64,000 nt of DNA from NCBI RefSeq assembly GCF_003234795.2, contig NZ_CP126268.1, positions 2,542,001 through 2,606,000 on the forward strand, read 5' to 3'. Each line of letters opens with the position of its first letter. Within the stretch, counting starts at the first letter, position 1. Shown here in pieces: positions 23,648 to 32,373 of this stretch. Below the pieces are notes generated by a model that ran no database searches, was not told where the DNA came from, and was given only the letters and a program-made list of their open reading frames with translations. This DNA is from Curtobacterium sp. MCLR17_032. GTDB lineage: Bacteria; Actinomycetota; Actinomycetes; Actinomycetales; Microbacteriaceae. The position numbers were made by a program, and so were the translations under genes.

Positions 23648-26215
23648 TCAGCCGCGCCCCCGGACCAAGGCGAGCGCCTGCCGGAGCGACAGGTCGGGCA
23701 GGTACGCGCGGACCACCGCGACGCCGATCGCGGGCAGCGCGACCGGGTCCGGGTAGGCGAGGACGAGCGGTTCGAGTTCGGGGCCGAACTTCCGCTTGAA
23801 CCGCAGCAGCGAGCGGAACCCGTAGACCGGCTCGAGGACCCCGCCGACCAGTTCCAGCAGCGTCTCGACGCCGTCGCCGGTGGACCCGGTGCCGGGCGTG
23901 CGGGCGAGCGGCGCGGCGGAGAGGCCGAGCCGTTCCGCGCCCTGCTCCCGCATCACGTCGGCGGCCGAGGCGACCAGGAACTCCATCACGCCGTTCGGGG
24001 CGTCCGTCCGACGTCGCATCACGTCGAGCGTCCAGCCGACCACGCGGCCCTCGCGGTGTGACGGCAGCCAGCTGGTGACGCCGAGGACCGTGCCCTCGGC
24101 GTCCTGGGCGACGAGGGTGCGGACGGCAGGGTCGCGCATCTCGTCGAGGCTGCCGAGCGTGAAGCCCATCTCGGGGAGCTCGCGGTCGGCGACCCACTCC
24201 TCGGAGATCGCCTCGATCTGCCGGGTGGTCGCGACCGGCAGGTCCTGCCACGACGACCAGGTGGCGGTGAAGCCGGAGCGCCGTGCCTTGTTGACGGCCG
24301 TGCGGACGTCCTGCTTCCGGCTGCCCTTCGTCGTCCAGTCCCGCGGGTCGAACGACGCGTCCTCGGCGACCGGCAGGGTGCGCCAGCCGAGCGCGGTGAG
24401 GGCCGAAGCGCTGGTGGTGTCGATGCCATGGAAGACCGCGGTCCAGCCGTTGTCGTCGCAGTGGCGGGCGAACTCGGTCAGCGCCGACACCCGCGCGTCC
24501 GGCCAGCCGAACGGGCCGAGGGCCACCGCGACGGTGCCGGTGCGGCGGTAGGCGACCCCGGCGCGGCCGTCGGCGGTGAACCAGTGCGCGCTGCCCGGCC
24601 ACGTGGCCATCCACCCGAACGTGTCGCCGCCGCCCGCGACGAGCAGGGCACGGGCACGCTCGCGGTCCACGGCGGACACGTCGGCGTCGGTCGCGCCGGG
24701 GGCCGCACCGGCCGGTCGGATCGCGGCGACGGCGACCACGGCCCAGAGCAGCGGCCCGACGAGGCTCAGCACGGTCCGGAGCCCGGGGTCCCGGATCGGC
24801 AGGTCACGGTGGTGCACGACCGGTGACAGCGGTCCGAGGACGGCGACCACCAGCCCGAGCGGGTCGTGCACCCGCACCGGCGCGGCGTCGGCGCTGATGT
24901 ACACGACGGTCGCCAGCACCGCGGCGGCGGCCAGGACGGTCACCGCGAACGCGACGACCCGGCGCCGGGCGACCGCGACCGTGAAGGACCGCCGCAGCAG
25001 GACGAGGACGAGCGCGGTGACGAGCGGGACCGCGACGGACGCGGCGATCGACAGCCCCACGACGAGGTCGTCATCGGACCCGCGGAGCTGGTCGACCCGG
25101 CCGGGCACGTGGGTGTAGGTCACGGCGGCGGCGATCCCCGTGACGGTGTCGACCACGACGACGAGCCACACGGCGAACCGGCTGCCGCGGAACAGCCCGA
25201 TCGCCCCGACGACGAGCACGAGCAGCGGCGCGATCGCCAGCAGCAGGGACCAGGGGTCCGTCGCGCGGTACGTCAGCAGACGGTGCAGGCACTCCCCCGC
25301 GACGCCGTCGGCACGACAGGCGGACGGCTGGTCGGCCGGCCCCATCCCGACCACCGCGGCGATCGGCGCGAGCAACCCGACCCGGGCGCGGGACACCAGC
25401 GCGATCACCGGTCCCACCGCGGACACCAGGACGACCGTGCCGAGCAGCACCCGGGTCTCGCGGTGCGAGCTGCGGGTCCAGCCGGTGCGCTTCGGGGTCC
25501 GTCGGAACACCTCGCCGAGTCCCCAACCGGCAGCCGTCGCGACGACGGCGGAGAGGTCGGCGGTGTGCCCGGCGTAGAGGAAGAGGGTGAGGACCACGGC
25601 CAGCGCGTTCACCCGGATCCGACGGCGCCAGAGCGGGCCGGCGAACGCACTCGCGGTGGTGACCGTGCCGAGGATCGCCGTCCAGGGGTCGAGGCCCTCC
25701 GCCCCGGACAGCAGGGCGGCACCACGGCGGCCGTCCGGGTCGATGACGCCGACGACGGCTGCGGCCGCCGCGCCGACGACACTCGTCGCCAGGAACGCGG
25801 AGACCGTCCGGCGCGACCCCATCAGCCGCTCGGAGGCACCCAACAACAGCACGACGCCGGCGAGCGTCAGGATCAGGGCGAGGACACCGGTGGTGACGGC
25901 GAACACCCGGAAGGGGACGAGTGCGTCCGGCACCGGCCGTCCGTGTGCGAACCGCAGCGCCGCCGCGGTGACGGAGGCGACGAGCACCAGGAGGAGGACG
26001 ACGGCCGTGACCGGCTGTCGGGTGACGGCGTGCCGCACCGACCGGGAGGCCCGCCCCACGTCGCGCAGGACGCGCGCGGCCGCCTCGTGGCCGGCTTTCG
26101 GCGGGGCTGCCTTCGGCGGGGCTGCGGGTTGCGGCGCGGCCGCCTCGTGGCCGGCCTTCGGCGGGGCCGCGGGCTGCTCCGGAGCGGCGCTGTCGGGTGC
26201 GCCCTTCGCGGTCAT
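23648..26215 (-). CDS. MprF-like membrane protein with phosphatidylglycerol lysyltransferase C-terminal domain
   Basis: 855 residues. A Pro/Ala-rich start with a duplicated PPKAGHEAA segment (residues ~18-46) is followed by about 12 membrane segments to residue ~505. The DUF2156/LPG_synthase_C double-GNAT domain then spans ~520-855 (GGDTFGWMATWPG, KGSRKQDVRTAVNKARRSGF, RRRTDAPNGVMEFLVASA). This domain transfers an amino acid from aminoacyl-tRNA to a membrane lipid; lysine or alanine is the usual donor. There is no fused lysyl-tRNA synthetase as in LysX. It overlaps the upstream esterase gene by 4 bases. Modified lipids lower surface charge and protect against cationic peptides. Confidence 0.88.
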   Translation of the reverse strand: MTAKGAPDSAAPEQPAAPPKAGHEAAAPQPAAPPKAAPPKAGHEAAARVLRDVGRASRSVRHAVTRQPVTAVVLLLVLVASVTAAALRFAHGRPVPDALVPFRVFAVTTGVLALILTLAGVVLLLGASERLMGSRRTVSAFLATSVVGAAAAAVVGVIDPDGRRGAALLSGAEGLDPWTAILGTVTTASAFAGPLWRRRIRVNALAVVLTLFLYAGHTADLSAVVATAAGWGLGEVFRRTPKRTGWTRSSHRETRVLLGTVVLVSAVGPVIALVSRARVGLLAPIAAVVGMGPADQPSACRADGVAGECLHRLLTYRATDPWSLLLAIAPLLVLVVGAIGLFRGSRFAVWLVVVVDTVTGIAAAVTYTHVPGRVDQLRGSDDDLVVGLSIAASVAVPLVTALVLVLLRRSFTVAVARRRVVAFAVTVLAAAAVLATVVYISADAAPVRVHDPLGLVVAVLGPLSPVVHHRDLPIRDPGLRTVLSLVGPLLWAVVAVAAIRPAGAAPGATDADVSAVDRERARALLVAGGGDTFGWMATWPGSAHWFTADGRAGVAYRRTGTVAVALGPFGWPDARVSALTEFARHCDDNGWTAVFHGIDTTSASALTALGWRTLPVAEDASFDPRDWTTKGSRKQDVRTAVNKARRSGFTATWSSWQDLPVATTRQIEAISEEWVADRELPEMGFTLGSLDEMRDPAVRTLVAQDAEGTVLGVTSWLPSHREGRVVGWTLDVMRRRTDAPNGVMEFLVASAADVMREQGAERLGLSAAPLARTPGTGSTGDGVETLLELVGGVLEPVYGFRSLLRFKRKFGPELEPLVLAYPDPVALPAIGVAVVRAYLPDLSLRQALALVRGRG

Positions 26216-27588
26216 CGACGGACCCCGTCCACCGGCAGGCCGAGGTGGGCGATCACGGTCGGGAGGCCGCGGCCGAGGACGTAGCGGACGGTGTTCCAGT
26301 CGTGGGCCGAGCCCGGCGAGACGATGAGCGTGGTGGCGATCCCGGCGCGTTCCGACGCGGCACGGAGCGCGAGCGTCGAGGCCTTGTAGGGAGCGTCGTC
26401 CTCGCCGTACCCGAACACGGTGAAGTGGTCGTGGTAGGGCGTGTGGGCGGCGAGCAGGGCCTCCGGCGTGGCCTTGAGGTAGGCCGGACGCGAGCCGCCG
26501 AAGCCGACCGCGATCGTGTGCTGGAGGTCGCCGTTCGCCGGGGCGATCTCGCTGGAGATGGCGAGGGTCGTGCCGAACACCTCCGGGTACGCGCTCGAGA
26601 ACTGCATGGCGCAGGTCGCTCCCTGCGAGAAGCCGCCGATGCCCCACGCCGCGCTGCCCGAGGCGACGTCGAGGTGCTGGTGGATCCACCGGACCGTGTC
26701 GGTCATCACGTAGGTCGCACTCCGCCCGAGACGACGGCTGTCGACGCACATCGGGTTGTGGCCGGGTGCCCCGAGCTGGTCGGGCGAGACGACGATCGGC
26801 GCGATGCCGTGGTGCGTCGACGCGTAGCGGTCCAGGAACGACCCGAGGCGGCCGGTCTGGAACATGTCGGACGGTTGACCCGGCTGCCCGGAGAGCGCGA
26901 CGAGCACGGGCAGGGTCGGCGGGTCCGCGACCTGCGCGGCCGGCGGCAACCAGACGACGGCGGGGCGGGCGTGGAAGTGCGAGACCGTCGCCGGGATGCG
27001 GACGGCGATCGTGCGGCCGTGTGCCGGCATCCCCTTCGGTGCGGTCCAGGTCGCCGCGTCGACGATCCGCGCACCCGGTCGCGCCGCGTGCTGGTGGTCG
27101 AGGGTGCTCAGCGGGTAGGGGTTCGGGGTGACGGCCTCGCCGATCGTCCGGTACGCGCCGAAGTCGACGTTGATGCCGAGGCCCGCCGTGAGGGCGACCG
27201 CCAGGGCCGCGCCCAGCCCGACGATGCGCCGGCCGTTGCCGCCCTGCACCAGGACGACCAGGAACAAGAGGACCGCGGCCGCCGTGAAGGCGACCCACAT
27301 GCGCGTGACGGGCGTGAACGACACCCCGAAGAGGTCCTGGACGTCGCCGAACCACCAGACGGCGACCAGCCCGATGCCCGAGCCGACCGCCATGGCCGCG
27401 ATCCGCACCAGCACCCCGGGGAGGCCCCGGTTCCACCGGCGTCGGGGCGGGTGCTCCGACGCGTCCGCACCCTTCGTCCGGCCGTGGGGTCCGAAGACCG
27501 TCAGGAGGACGAGGACAACGGCGACGACGTCCACCGGCACGAGGACGGCCGGGAGGACGATCGGGAGCTGGAGCAGTTCTGAGGGCAC
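26212..27588 (-). CDS. Membrane-anchored alpha/beta-hydrolase esterase
   Basis: 458 residues. About four membrane segments (residues ~5-30, 58-85, 92-112, 118-140) place the C-terminal esterase D/antigen 85-like hydrolase (residues ~170-455) outside the cell. The nucleophile is in GIGGFSQGATCAMQF, and the catalytic His is likely in PGSAHDWNTVRYVLG. It overlaps the aminoacyl-lipid synthase gene by 4 bases. Pairs of aminoacyl-phosphatidylglycerol synthase and hydrolase are known (P. aeruginosa PA0920/PA0919), so an aminoacyl-lipid hydrolase is a fair inference. A mycolyl-type transferase is less likely, as no mycolate genes are seen. Confidence 0.82.
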   Translation of the reverse strand: MPSELLQLPIVLPAVLVPVDVVAVVLVLLTVFGPHGRTKGADASEHPPRRRWNRGLPGVLVRIAAMAVGSGIGLVAVWWFGDVQDLFGVSFTPVTRMWVAFTAAAVLLFLVVLVQGGNGRRIVGLGAALAVALTAGLGINVDFGAYRTIGEAVTPNPYPLSTLDHQHAARPGARIVDAATWTAPKGMPAHGRTIAVRIPATVSHFHARPAVVWLPPAAQVADPPTLPVLVALSGQPGQPSDMFQTGRLGSFLDRYASTHHGIAPIVVSPDQLGAPGHNPMCVDSRRLGRSATYVMTDTVRWIHQHLDVASGSAAWGIGGFSQGATCAMQFSSAYPEVFGTTLAISSEIAPANGDLQHTIAVGFGGSRPAYLKATPEALLAAHTPYHDHFTVFGYGEDDAPYKASTLALRAASERAGIATTLIVSPGSAHDWNTVRYVLGRGLPTVIAHLGLPVDGVRR

Positions 27589-27704
27589 GCGTTCATCGTG
27601 CTGCCGTCCAGCTGACGCACAGCTACTGGTCGGCTGCCGCTGTGTTCAGCAAGCGACTGTGGCAGTTCAGGAGGCGTACAGCACTCCCACAGGAAGGGTC
27701 CTGA

Positions 27705-28016
27705 TCACTCATCACCTTGCGGTGAGTGTCGCCCATCGAGCTCGTTCACCGGTCGCTCCGGCTCTGCTGCGCGGCTCTCGCGGTCCTGCTGGCGAGCGAC
27801 CCGCGGTCCGAGCGCGAACAGGAACGTCCCGGCGACGGCGCACGCGATGGTGGCTGCCAGCAGTGGTGGCCACGGGGTGGAGTCCGTCCCCGCCGCGAGC
27901 ACCGTCAGGAGGACCAGCGCCGCCAGCAGCGGGCCGAAGATCCATGCCAGCCAGAGTCGGTACCTGCGCATCATCACCTCATGGTGCACTGGCTTCTCGA
28001 CGGGCGTCCGGCTCAT
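27705..28016 (-). CDS. Small membrane protein, unassigned
   Basis: About 103 residues with two adjacent hydrophobic segments: LWLAWIFGPLLAALVLLTVL and, after a short loop, LLAATIACAVAGTFLFAL. They are followed by a charged tail (RVARQQDRESRAAEPERP). Start is uncertain: ATG at 28016, 27974 or 27971, and none has a convincing ribosome-binding site. I do not recognise it. It opens a patch of short same-strand genes (27.7-30.2 kb) with less extreme GC than the flanks. The ~115 bases before it (27589-27704) hold nothing visible. Confidence 0.55.
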   Translation of the reverse strand: MSRTPVEKPVHHEVMMRRYRLWLAWIFGPLLAALVLLTVLAAGTDSTPWPPLLAATIACAVAGTFLFALGPRVARQQDRESRAAEPERPVNELDGRHSPQGDE

Positions 28017-28095
28017 GACCGGCACGTCCATCGGCGTCGGCATCGCTGGCTTCGCCCGCCAGCGGCCGTGAGTGACGGAGAGGGTCCGGGGAGGG

Positions 28096-28275
28096 TCAGA
28101 AGTACATGCGCCCCTGCGCGATGTCAGCTTCGGCCTGCCGGAGAGCCTCCGCGACTTCGGGGTCAGTGCCTTCGAAGTCCGCGGCCCGAGAGCCGAAGTC
28201 GGTGAAGCGGTGCATGACGCTCCACAGCACGAGGAACACCGCCAAGACCACGCCGGTTGCGATCCACCACCACAT
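28096..28275 (-). CDS. Small single-pass membrane protein, unassigned
   Basis: 59 residues starting MWWWIATGVVLAVFLVLWSV, one membrane helix followed by a soluble acidic part (GTDPEVAEALRQAEADIAQG) ending RMYF. The ATG at 28275 places the helix at the extreme N-terminus, suggesting an anchor with the tail inside the cell. The frame stays open upstream, but the residues there are not hydrophobic. It has no recognised family. It is on the same strand as its neighbours and about 75 bases from each. Confidence 0.5.
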   Translation of the reverse strand: MWWWIATGVVLAVFLVLWSVMHRFTDFGSRAADFEGTDPEVAEALRQAEADIAQGRMYF

Positions 28276-28350
28276 GCGGGCAGCGTAAATGCGACCGACT
28301 GAAGGTGCAAGCACTGAGATGCGCCGTTGCACCATCGTCTCCCTGCCCGA

Positions 28351-28725
28351 TCAGAGGATGAGCGCGACGGGGACGGACACTGCTGTCAGGACGAGTGCAA
28401 CTGGCCAGAACCAGTACCTGAACGGACGACGTCGACGCCATGCGTGAGTACCGAACGCCGCCAGGAAGATGACCACGAGCAGGACCGCCACACCACCGAC
28501 CATCGTCGCTCCGCCAAGCGCTTCATCCCGGTTCATCTGCGCGACATCGAGCTCGTTGTCGGTCGGTCCGGGCCAACCGAAGCTGCGTGCTTCGTCGAGA
28601 GCCATCGCGACCAAGGACGCCATGACGAACAGCACGACGGCGAAGGGAAGAGTCAGCAGCCACGCGAGCCAGGCTCTTCCCGTTCCCGTCTCAGCAGAAC
28701 CGGACTGGTTGGTCACACGACGCAC
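28351..28725 (-). CDS. Small polytopic membrane protein, unassigned
   Basis: 124 residues with three hydrophobic stretches: WLAWLLTLPFAVVLFVMASLV in part (from residue ~20), ATMVGGVAVLLVVIFLAAFG (~72-92) and YWFWPVALVLTAVSVPVALI (~104-123). The first loop is acidic (DEARSFGWPGPTDNELD). I find no motif to suggest a function. It belongs to the accessory patch with the two preceding small membrane proteins and the lipoprotein upstream of it. Confidence 0.6.
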   Translation of the reverse strand: MRRVTNQSGSAETGTGRAWLAWLLTLPFAVVLFVMASLVAMALDEARSFGWPGPTDNELDVAQMNRDEALGGATMVGGVAVLLVVIFLAAFGTHAWRRRRPFRYWFWPVALVLTAVSVPVALIL

Positions 28726-28767
28726 GGTACGGGATCCACCGCAACGAGAGCGCGTCCCGTTGCCCGA

Positions 28768-29556
28768 TCAGCGGGGCGCGACTCCGAGCCCGTCGTCATC
28801 GAGTGTCCGATCGTCGCAAGTGACCCGGGTCGCTCTCGTAGCGGCAGTGTCGTCCGCGGGCTCGGCCATCGTGGTCGGACCGTTCTCGCCGCGGGTGCCG
28901 TCGAGCTCGATGGGTGTCACCGCGATCTGGTCGATGTCCGATGGGGCGCCCGCGGGTCGATCCGCGAGGAGTCCGACCAGATGGCGCGCTCCGTTGATGC
29001 TCGTGCATCCCACGCAGGTGTCGTGTTGCCCGGTGAGGTCGAACTGGTACTGGTCGCCCTCGGTGTTCGTGACTTCCTCGAATGCGCAGCCGGTCCAGCG
29101 GTACAGATCGACATCACGGCTGCCCGCGACGAGCATGACGACCGGTCCGTTGCCCTGACCAGACACGTCGGCAACCAACGCAGTGGGTTCGGCACCGCCA
29201 GAGAGGTCGCGGGGACGCACGGAACTGGTGAGACCGGTGCTCGTCGTCACACCGAACCGGCCGTCCTCGGTCACCCACTGTTGGTCAGCCTCGAGATCCC
29301 CGTCCACATCGATCGTCGAAGCGGTCCTCGCACCGGCCGGGCCACCGTCATCGGATGCCGGGCAAGGCTTCGATGCCTTGGCTGAGGTCGGTGTCGGTGT
29401 CGGTGTCGAATCACTCGAAGCAGCTGGTGGCCGCGATGTCGGTTCGGCGGCCGTCGGCGACTCACCCGTCCCACTGCACCCGGTCAGCAAGACGAACGAC
29501 ATCGCCGTGGCCACGAATGCGCTGGTGCGCAGGACAGTGCTCCCCGTCGAACTCAT
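28768..29556 (-). CDS. Predicted lipoprotein with Thr/Pro linker
   Basis: 262 residues. The signal sequence ends in a lipobox LTGC at residues 24-27 (FVLLTGCSGTGES), so it is lipidated and displayed outside the membrane. A Ser/Thr/Pro linker to about residue 65 is followed by a globular domain with four cysteines (SKPCPASDD, GCAFEEV, DTCVGCTSI) and Asp-rich turns such as IDVDGDLEADQQW, which resemble VCBS/FG-GAP-like repeats. The extracellular role is unknown. It is the longest gene of the accessory patch. Confidence 0.7.
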   Translation of the reverse strand: MSSTGSTVLRTSAFVATAMSFVLLTGCSGTGESPTAAEPTSRPPAASSDSTPTPTPTSAKASKPCPASDDGGPAGARTASTIDVDGDLEADQQWVTEDGRFGVTTSTGLTSSVRPRDLSGGAEPTALVADVSGQGNGPVVMLVAGSRDVDLYRWTGCAFEEVTNTEGDQYQFDLTGQHDTCVGCTSINGARHLVGLLADRPAGAPSDIDQIAVTPIELDGTRGENGPTTMAEPADDTAATRATRVTCDDRTLDDDGLGVAPR

Positions 29557-29624
29557 CGGATCAGGGTGACTCCTGTTGCATCAGCCACGCAACCTCCACG
29601 CGCTTCGTCTGGTCAACGAATCCC

Positions 29625-30152
29625 CTACCGGGCTTCCGGACGAACGTCGTCGTCCTCTGCGTCCAGCGAGGCCAGGTAGTCGGCGTTGCCGCGCAAGGCC
29701 GGCTTGTACCGGTCGAGTTCCGGGGCGTCCACGTGATCCGCGAGGAGCACGAGGAGGCTCGCGAGTGCGGTGTTCGGCCGGCCATCGGCGTGGAACGTCA
29801 GGGCCTCGAAGGCTCCGAGGGCGACGGACTCAGGGAACTCAGCCCGGGCCCGCGCGAAGGCCCGGAGCGAGTCGTCGATGCGGCCGAGGTTCCGGAGGGT
29901 GCTCCCGTACTGGAGGAAGCAGCGGCGCCGGAGATCTCCGGTGAGTCCTCGTTCCATCGCTCGCTCGTAGTACCCCAGCGCCGTCGCCTCGGCTCCCGCC
30001 GTGTCGTACGCACCCCCGAGCTCGTAGAGGACTCGAGGGTGCTCCGGGTGCTCCTCGTGGATGGGGAGCAGCGCGTCGATGGTCGGCTGCATGTCCTCGC
30101 GGTTCCGGGCGGCGAAGATCGCATCGAGTTGCGCGTCGATCGCGTCGGACAT
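29625..30152 (-). CDS. Tetratricopeptide-repeat protein
   Basis: 175 residues, mostly helical. TPR-like pairs are PRVLYELGGAYDTAGAEATA, LGYYERAMERGL, CFLQYGSTLRNLGRIDDSLR and AFARARAEFPESVALGAFEA, with the usual Gly/Ala/Tyr spacing. It probably forms a protein-interaction scaffold in the cytosol. Similar short TPR proteins with the ending GNADYLASL are common in Actinobacteria and lack a known job. The ATG at 30152 follows GGGAGGAACGGCC. Confidence 0.75.
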   Translation of the reverse strand: MSDAIDAQLDAIFAARNREDMQPTIDALLPIHEEHPEHPRVLYELGGAYDTAGAEATALGYYERAMERGLTGDLRRRCFLQYGSTLRNLGRIDDSLRAFARARAEFPESVALGAFEALTFHADGRPNTALASLLVLLADHVDAPELDRYKPALRGNADYLASLDAEDDDVRPEAR

Positions 30153-30393
30153 GGTCGGCCGTTCCTCCCGTTCGAGCAGTCACGCGACCGCGCCGAAACA
30201 GTACCGGCCGTCTCGATGGCCGACCTCCACCGGTCGGCGGCCGAGGTCGTCCGATCGAGGCCGGTACCTGGAGCAGGCCCCCGCTGCCGCGCCCGGTGCC
30301 ACCGTCCGGTCACCCGCGGGTCACGTGCTGTTCACCCGCTGCCGCTACCCCTGCTTGTCGGACCACTGCCCGAGGTCCGACATCGGAGGACCC

Positions 30394-32226
30394 ATGAACA
30401 CCCGCGCCGCGCTCTCCTGCGTCGCCGTCGCTGCCATCGCCTCGCTGATGGTCGCGGGACCGGCGCACGCCGACGATGACACCAACGTCTACAGCAGCAA
30501 GCAGCCCTACATCGCCCCCAGCAAGTCGGACATCGACGCGTACTCGCCGGCGCCGACGGGCTACGCGCCCGTCGCCACGGAGTCGGTCGCCCGACACGGA
30601 TCCCGTGGGCTCTCCGCCTACAAGTACGACGCGCTGCTACACCGTCTCGCCGCGACCGCGCAGGCCGAGAACGGGTTCCTGACGCCGGAGATCGGGAAGA
30701 GCTTCTCCGCGAACCTGGATGCCATCACCGCCGCGAACGTGGCGAACGGCTACGGCATGCTCACCGGCCAGGGCGCAGCCCAGCACCGCGGCATCGGAGC
30801 GCGAGCCGCACAGCGCAACGCGCCACTCTTCGCCGAAGCGGCACGATCGGGCGGACGTGTCGTCGCCGAGACATCGGGTGAAGCCCGCGCCACAGAGTCA
30901 GGCGAGAACTTCCTGAAGGGCTTCGGGCTCACGGGAGTCACGCTCGAGCCGCGCCCTGACCTGCTCTACTTCCACGAGGTCGAGAACCCGGACGGCACCG
31001 AGAAGGCCGTGGGCTCCCCCGAGCGCGAGCGCGCCCAGGCGTACGAGGACTACATCGCCGAACAGACCGGTGACGGCGGCACGATCGCGGCGGCCTTGCA
31101 CTACATCGAAGCGAAGCCGCGATCGGTCCAGGCGGCGGACGACGTGCTCTCCGGCATCTTCACGCCCGAGTTCATCGCCACGATCGGCACGGACAAGGCG
31201 CACACCTGGTACAACACCGCCGACGGTTCCAAGGGCGGCGCGGTGACGTGCGCGCCCGGCGCCGACACGAAGGCCGATCCCGATGCCTGCGGCGATCCGA
31301 AGAAGTCCATCAAGACCACTGTCGACGCGGCGATGGCGCTGTACAACCTGTACATCATCGCGGCCGACATGCAAGAGGAGAACGTCGCTCCGCACCGGTT
31401 CGACTTCGCGCAGTACTTCGCGGGTCGGCCGGCGGACGCCGAGTGGTTCGCGTACCTGCTCGACGCCGAGGACTTCTACGAGAAGGGCCCGAGCCTCGCC
31501 GGGCATGACGAGACCTACTCGATCGCCAAGCCCCTGCTCGACGACTTCTTCTCCACGATCGACGCCCGCGCCGCTGGTGGCAACGTGGTCGCGACCTTCC
31601 GCTTCGCGCACGCCGAGACGATCATCCCGTTCGCTGCGCTGCTGCGTCTGCCGGGATCCACCGTGGCCGCGCCCGACAACTCCGCTCCGAAATCGGACGC
31701 CGACGTCTACGACGACGCCACCAATCCGTGGCGCGGCTCCGAGGTGACGCCGATGGCCGCGAACGTGCAGTGGGACGTCGTGTCGCGAGCGGGCACCGAC
31801 CCCGCTACCGGAGCGGCCTACACGCCGCTCGTGCGCATGCTCTACAACGAGCGGGAGATCGCGTTCACCTCCGGATGCCGTGCGGTCGCCCCAGGGTCGC
31901 ACTGGGTCAAGGAGACCGAGCTCAAGCGGTGCCTCACCGGCACGGCGATGACCGAGAGCCCGCTGATCGCCGAAGCCGCGCCCGCGCCGACGCCTCCCCC
32001 GACTGTGACGCCCACTGCTGCGCCCACCAAGAGTCCGACCCCGACCTCGACCCCGACACCGACACCAGCGGCTCAGGGCGCCGATACGCCGACGACCCGG
32101 GCGAAGGGGACGCTGGCCGCGACCGGAGCACAGTCACCGCTCGAACCGGCGTTGTTCGCGACGCTGCTCCTCCTGGCCGGTGCCGGAACCCTGTTGGTGC
32201 GTCGCGCACGTCGCCACAGCGAGTGA
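30394..32226 (+). CDS. Cell-wall-anchored histidine phosphatase, MINPP/phytase-like
   Basis: 610 residues. A signal peptide (1-26, ending AGPAHA) precedes a branch-2 histidine phosphatase domain. The nucleophile motif RHGSRG is at residues 67-72 and the proton donor HAET at 406-409; HAE rather than HD is the mark of multiple inositol polyphosphate phosphatases, which hydrolyse phytate. Three Cys follow in TCAPGADTKADPDACGD and SGCRAV. A Pro/Thr linker (~525-565) leads to a sorting signal: LAATG at 574-578, a hydrophobic helix and RRARRHSE. LAxTG suits a class E sortase. The substrate (phytate or other phosphomonoester) is inferred. The start follows GGAGGA. Confidence 0.87.
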   Translation: MNTRAALSCVAVAAIASLMVAGPAHADDDTNVYSSKQPYIAPSKSDIDAYSPAPTGYAPVATESVARHGSRGLSAYKYDALLHRLAATAQAENGFLTPEIGKSFSANLDAITAANVANGYGMLTGQGAAQHRGIGARAAQRNAPLFAEAARSGGRVVAETSGEARATESGENFLKGFGLTGVTLEPRPDLLYFHEVENPDGTEKAVGSPERERAQAYEDYIAEQTGDGGTIAAALHYIEAKPRSVQAADDVLSGIFTPEFIATIGTDKAHTWYNTADGSKGGAVTCAPGADTKADPDACGDPKKSIKTTVDAAMALYNLYIIAADMQEENVAPHRFDFAQYFAGRPADAEWFAYLLDAEDFYEKGPSLAGHDETYSIAKPLLDDFFSTIDARAAGGNVVATFRFAHAETIIPFAALLRLPGSTVAAPDNSAPKSDADVYDDATNPWRGSEVTPMAANVQWDVVSRAGTDPATGAAYTPLVRMLYNEREIAFTSGCRAVAPGSHWVKETELKRCLTGTAMTESPLIAEAAPAPTPPPTVTPTAAPTKSPTPTSTPTPTPAAQGADTPTTRAKGTLAATGAQSPLEPALFATLLLLAGAGTLLVRRARRHSE

Positions 32227-32319
32227 CACCGATGCGGAGTGGCGGCTGCGCGAGACCACCGCTCCGCCGTGCCGCACCCGCCCGGAAGACGCCACCAGCC
32301 CGACTGCGAGCAGGGCATG

Positions 32320-32357
32320 CGGGTGCGGAGCACCGGGGGTCCCGGTACTCCGCACCC
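32320..32357. terminator. Bidirectional terminator between the two surface-protein genes
   Basis: 18-base arms with one mismatch around a short GG centre. It lies between the convergent phosphatase and chaplin-like genes. Confidence 0.7.
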
Positions 32358-32373
32358 GTTCAGCGGGTCGTCG

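Noticed and set aside
23648..27436. One continuous ~1260-codon frame covering synthase and esterase region
   Set aside because: The upstream part is an out-of-frame shadow of the esterase gene; the real start at 26215 overlaps the esterase stop by 4 bases.
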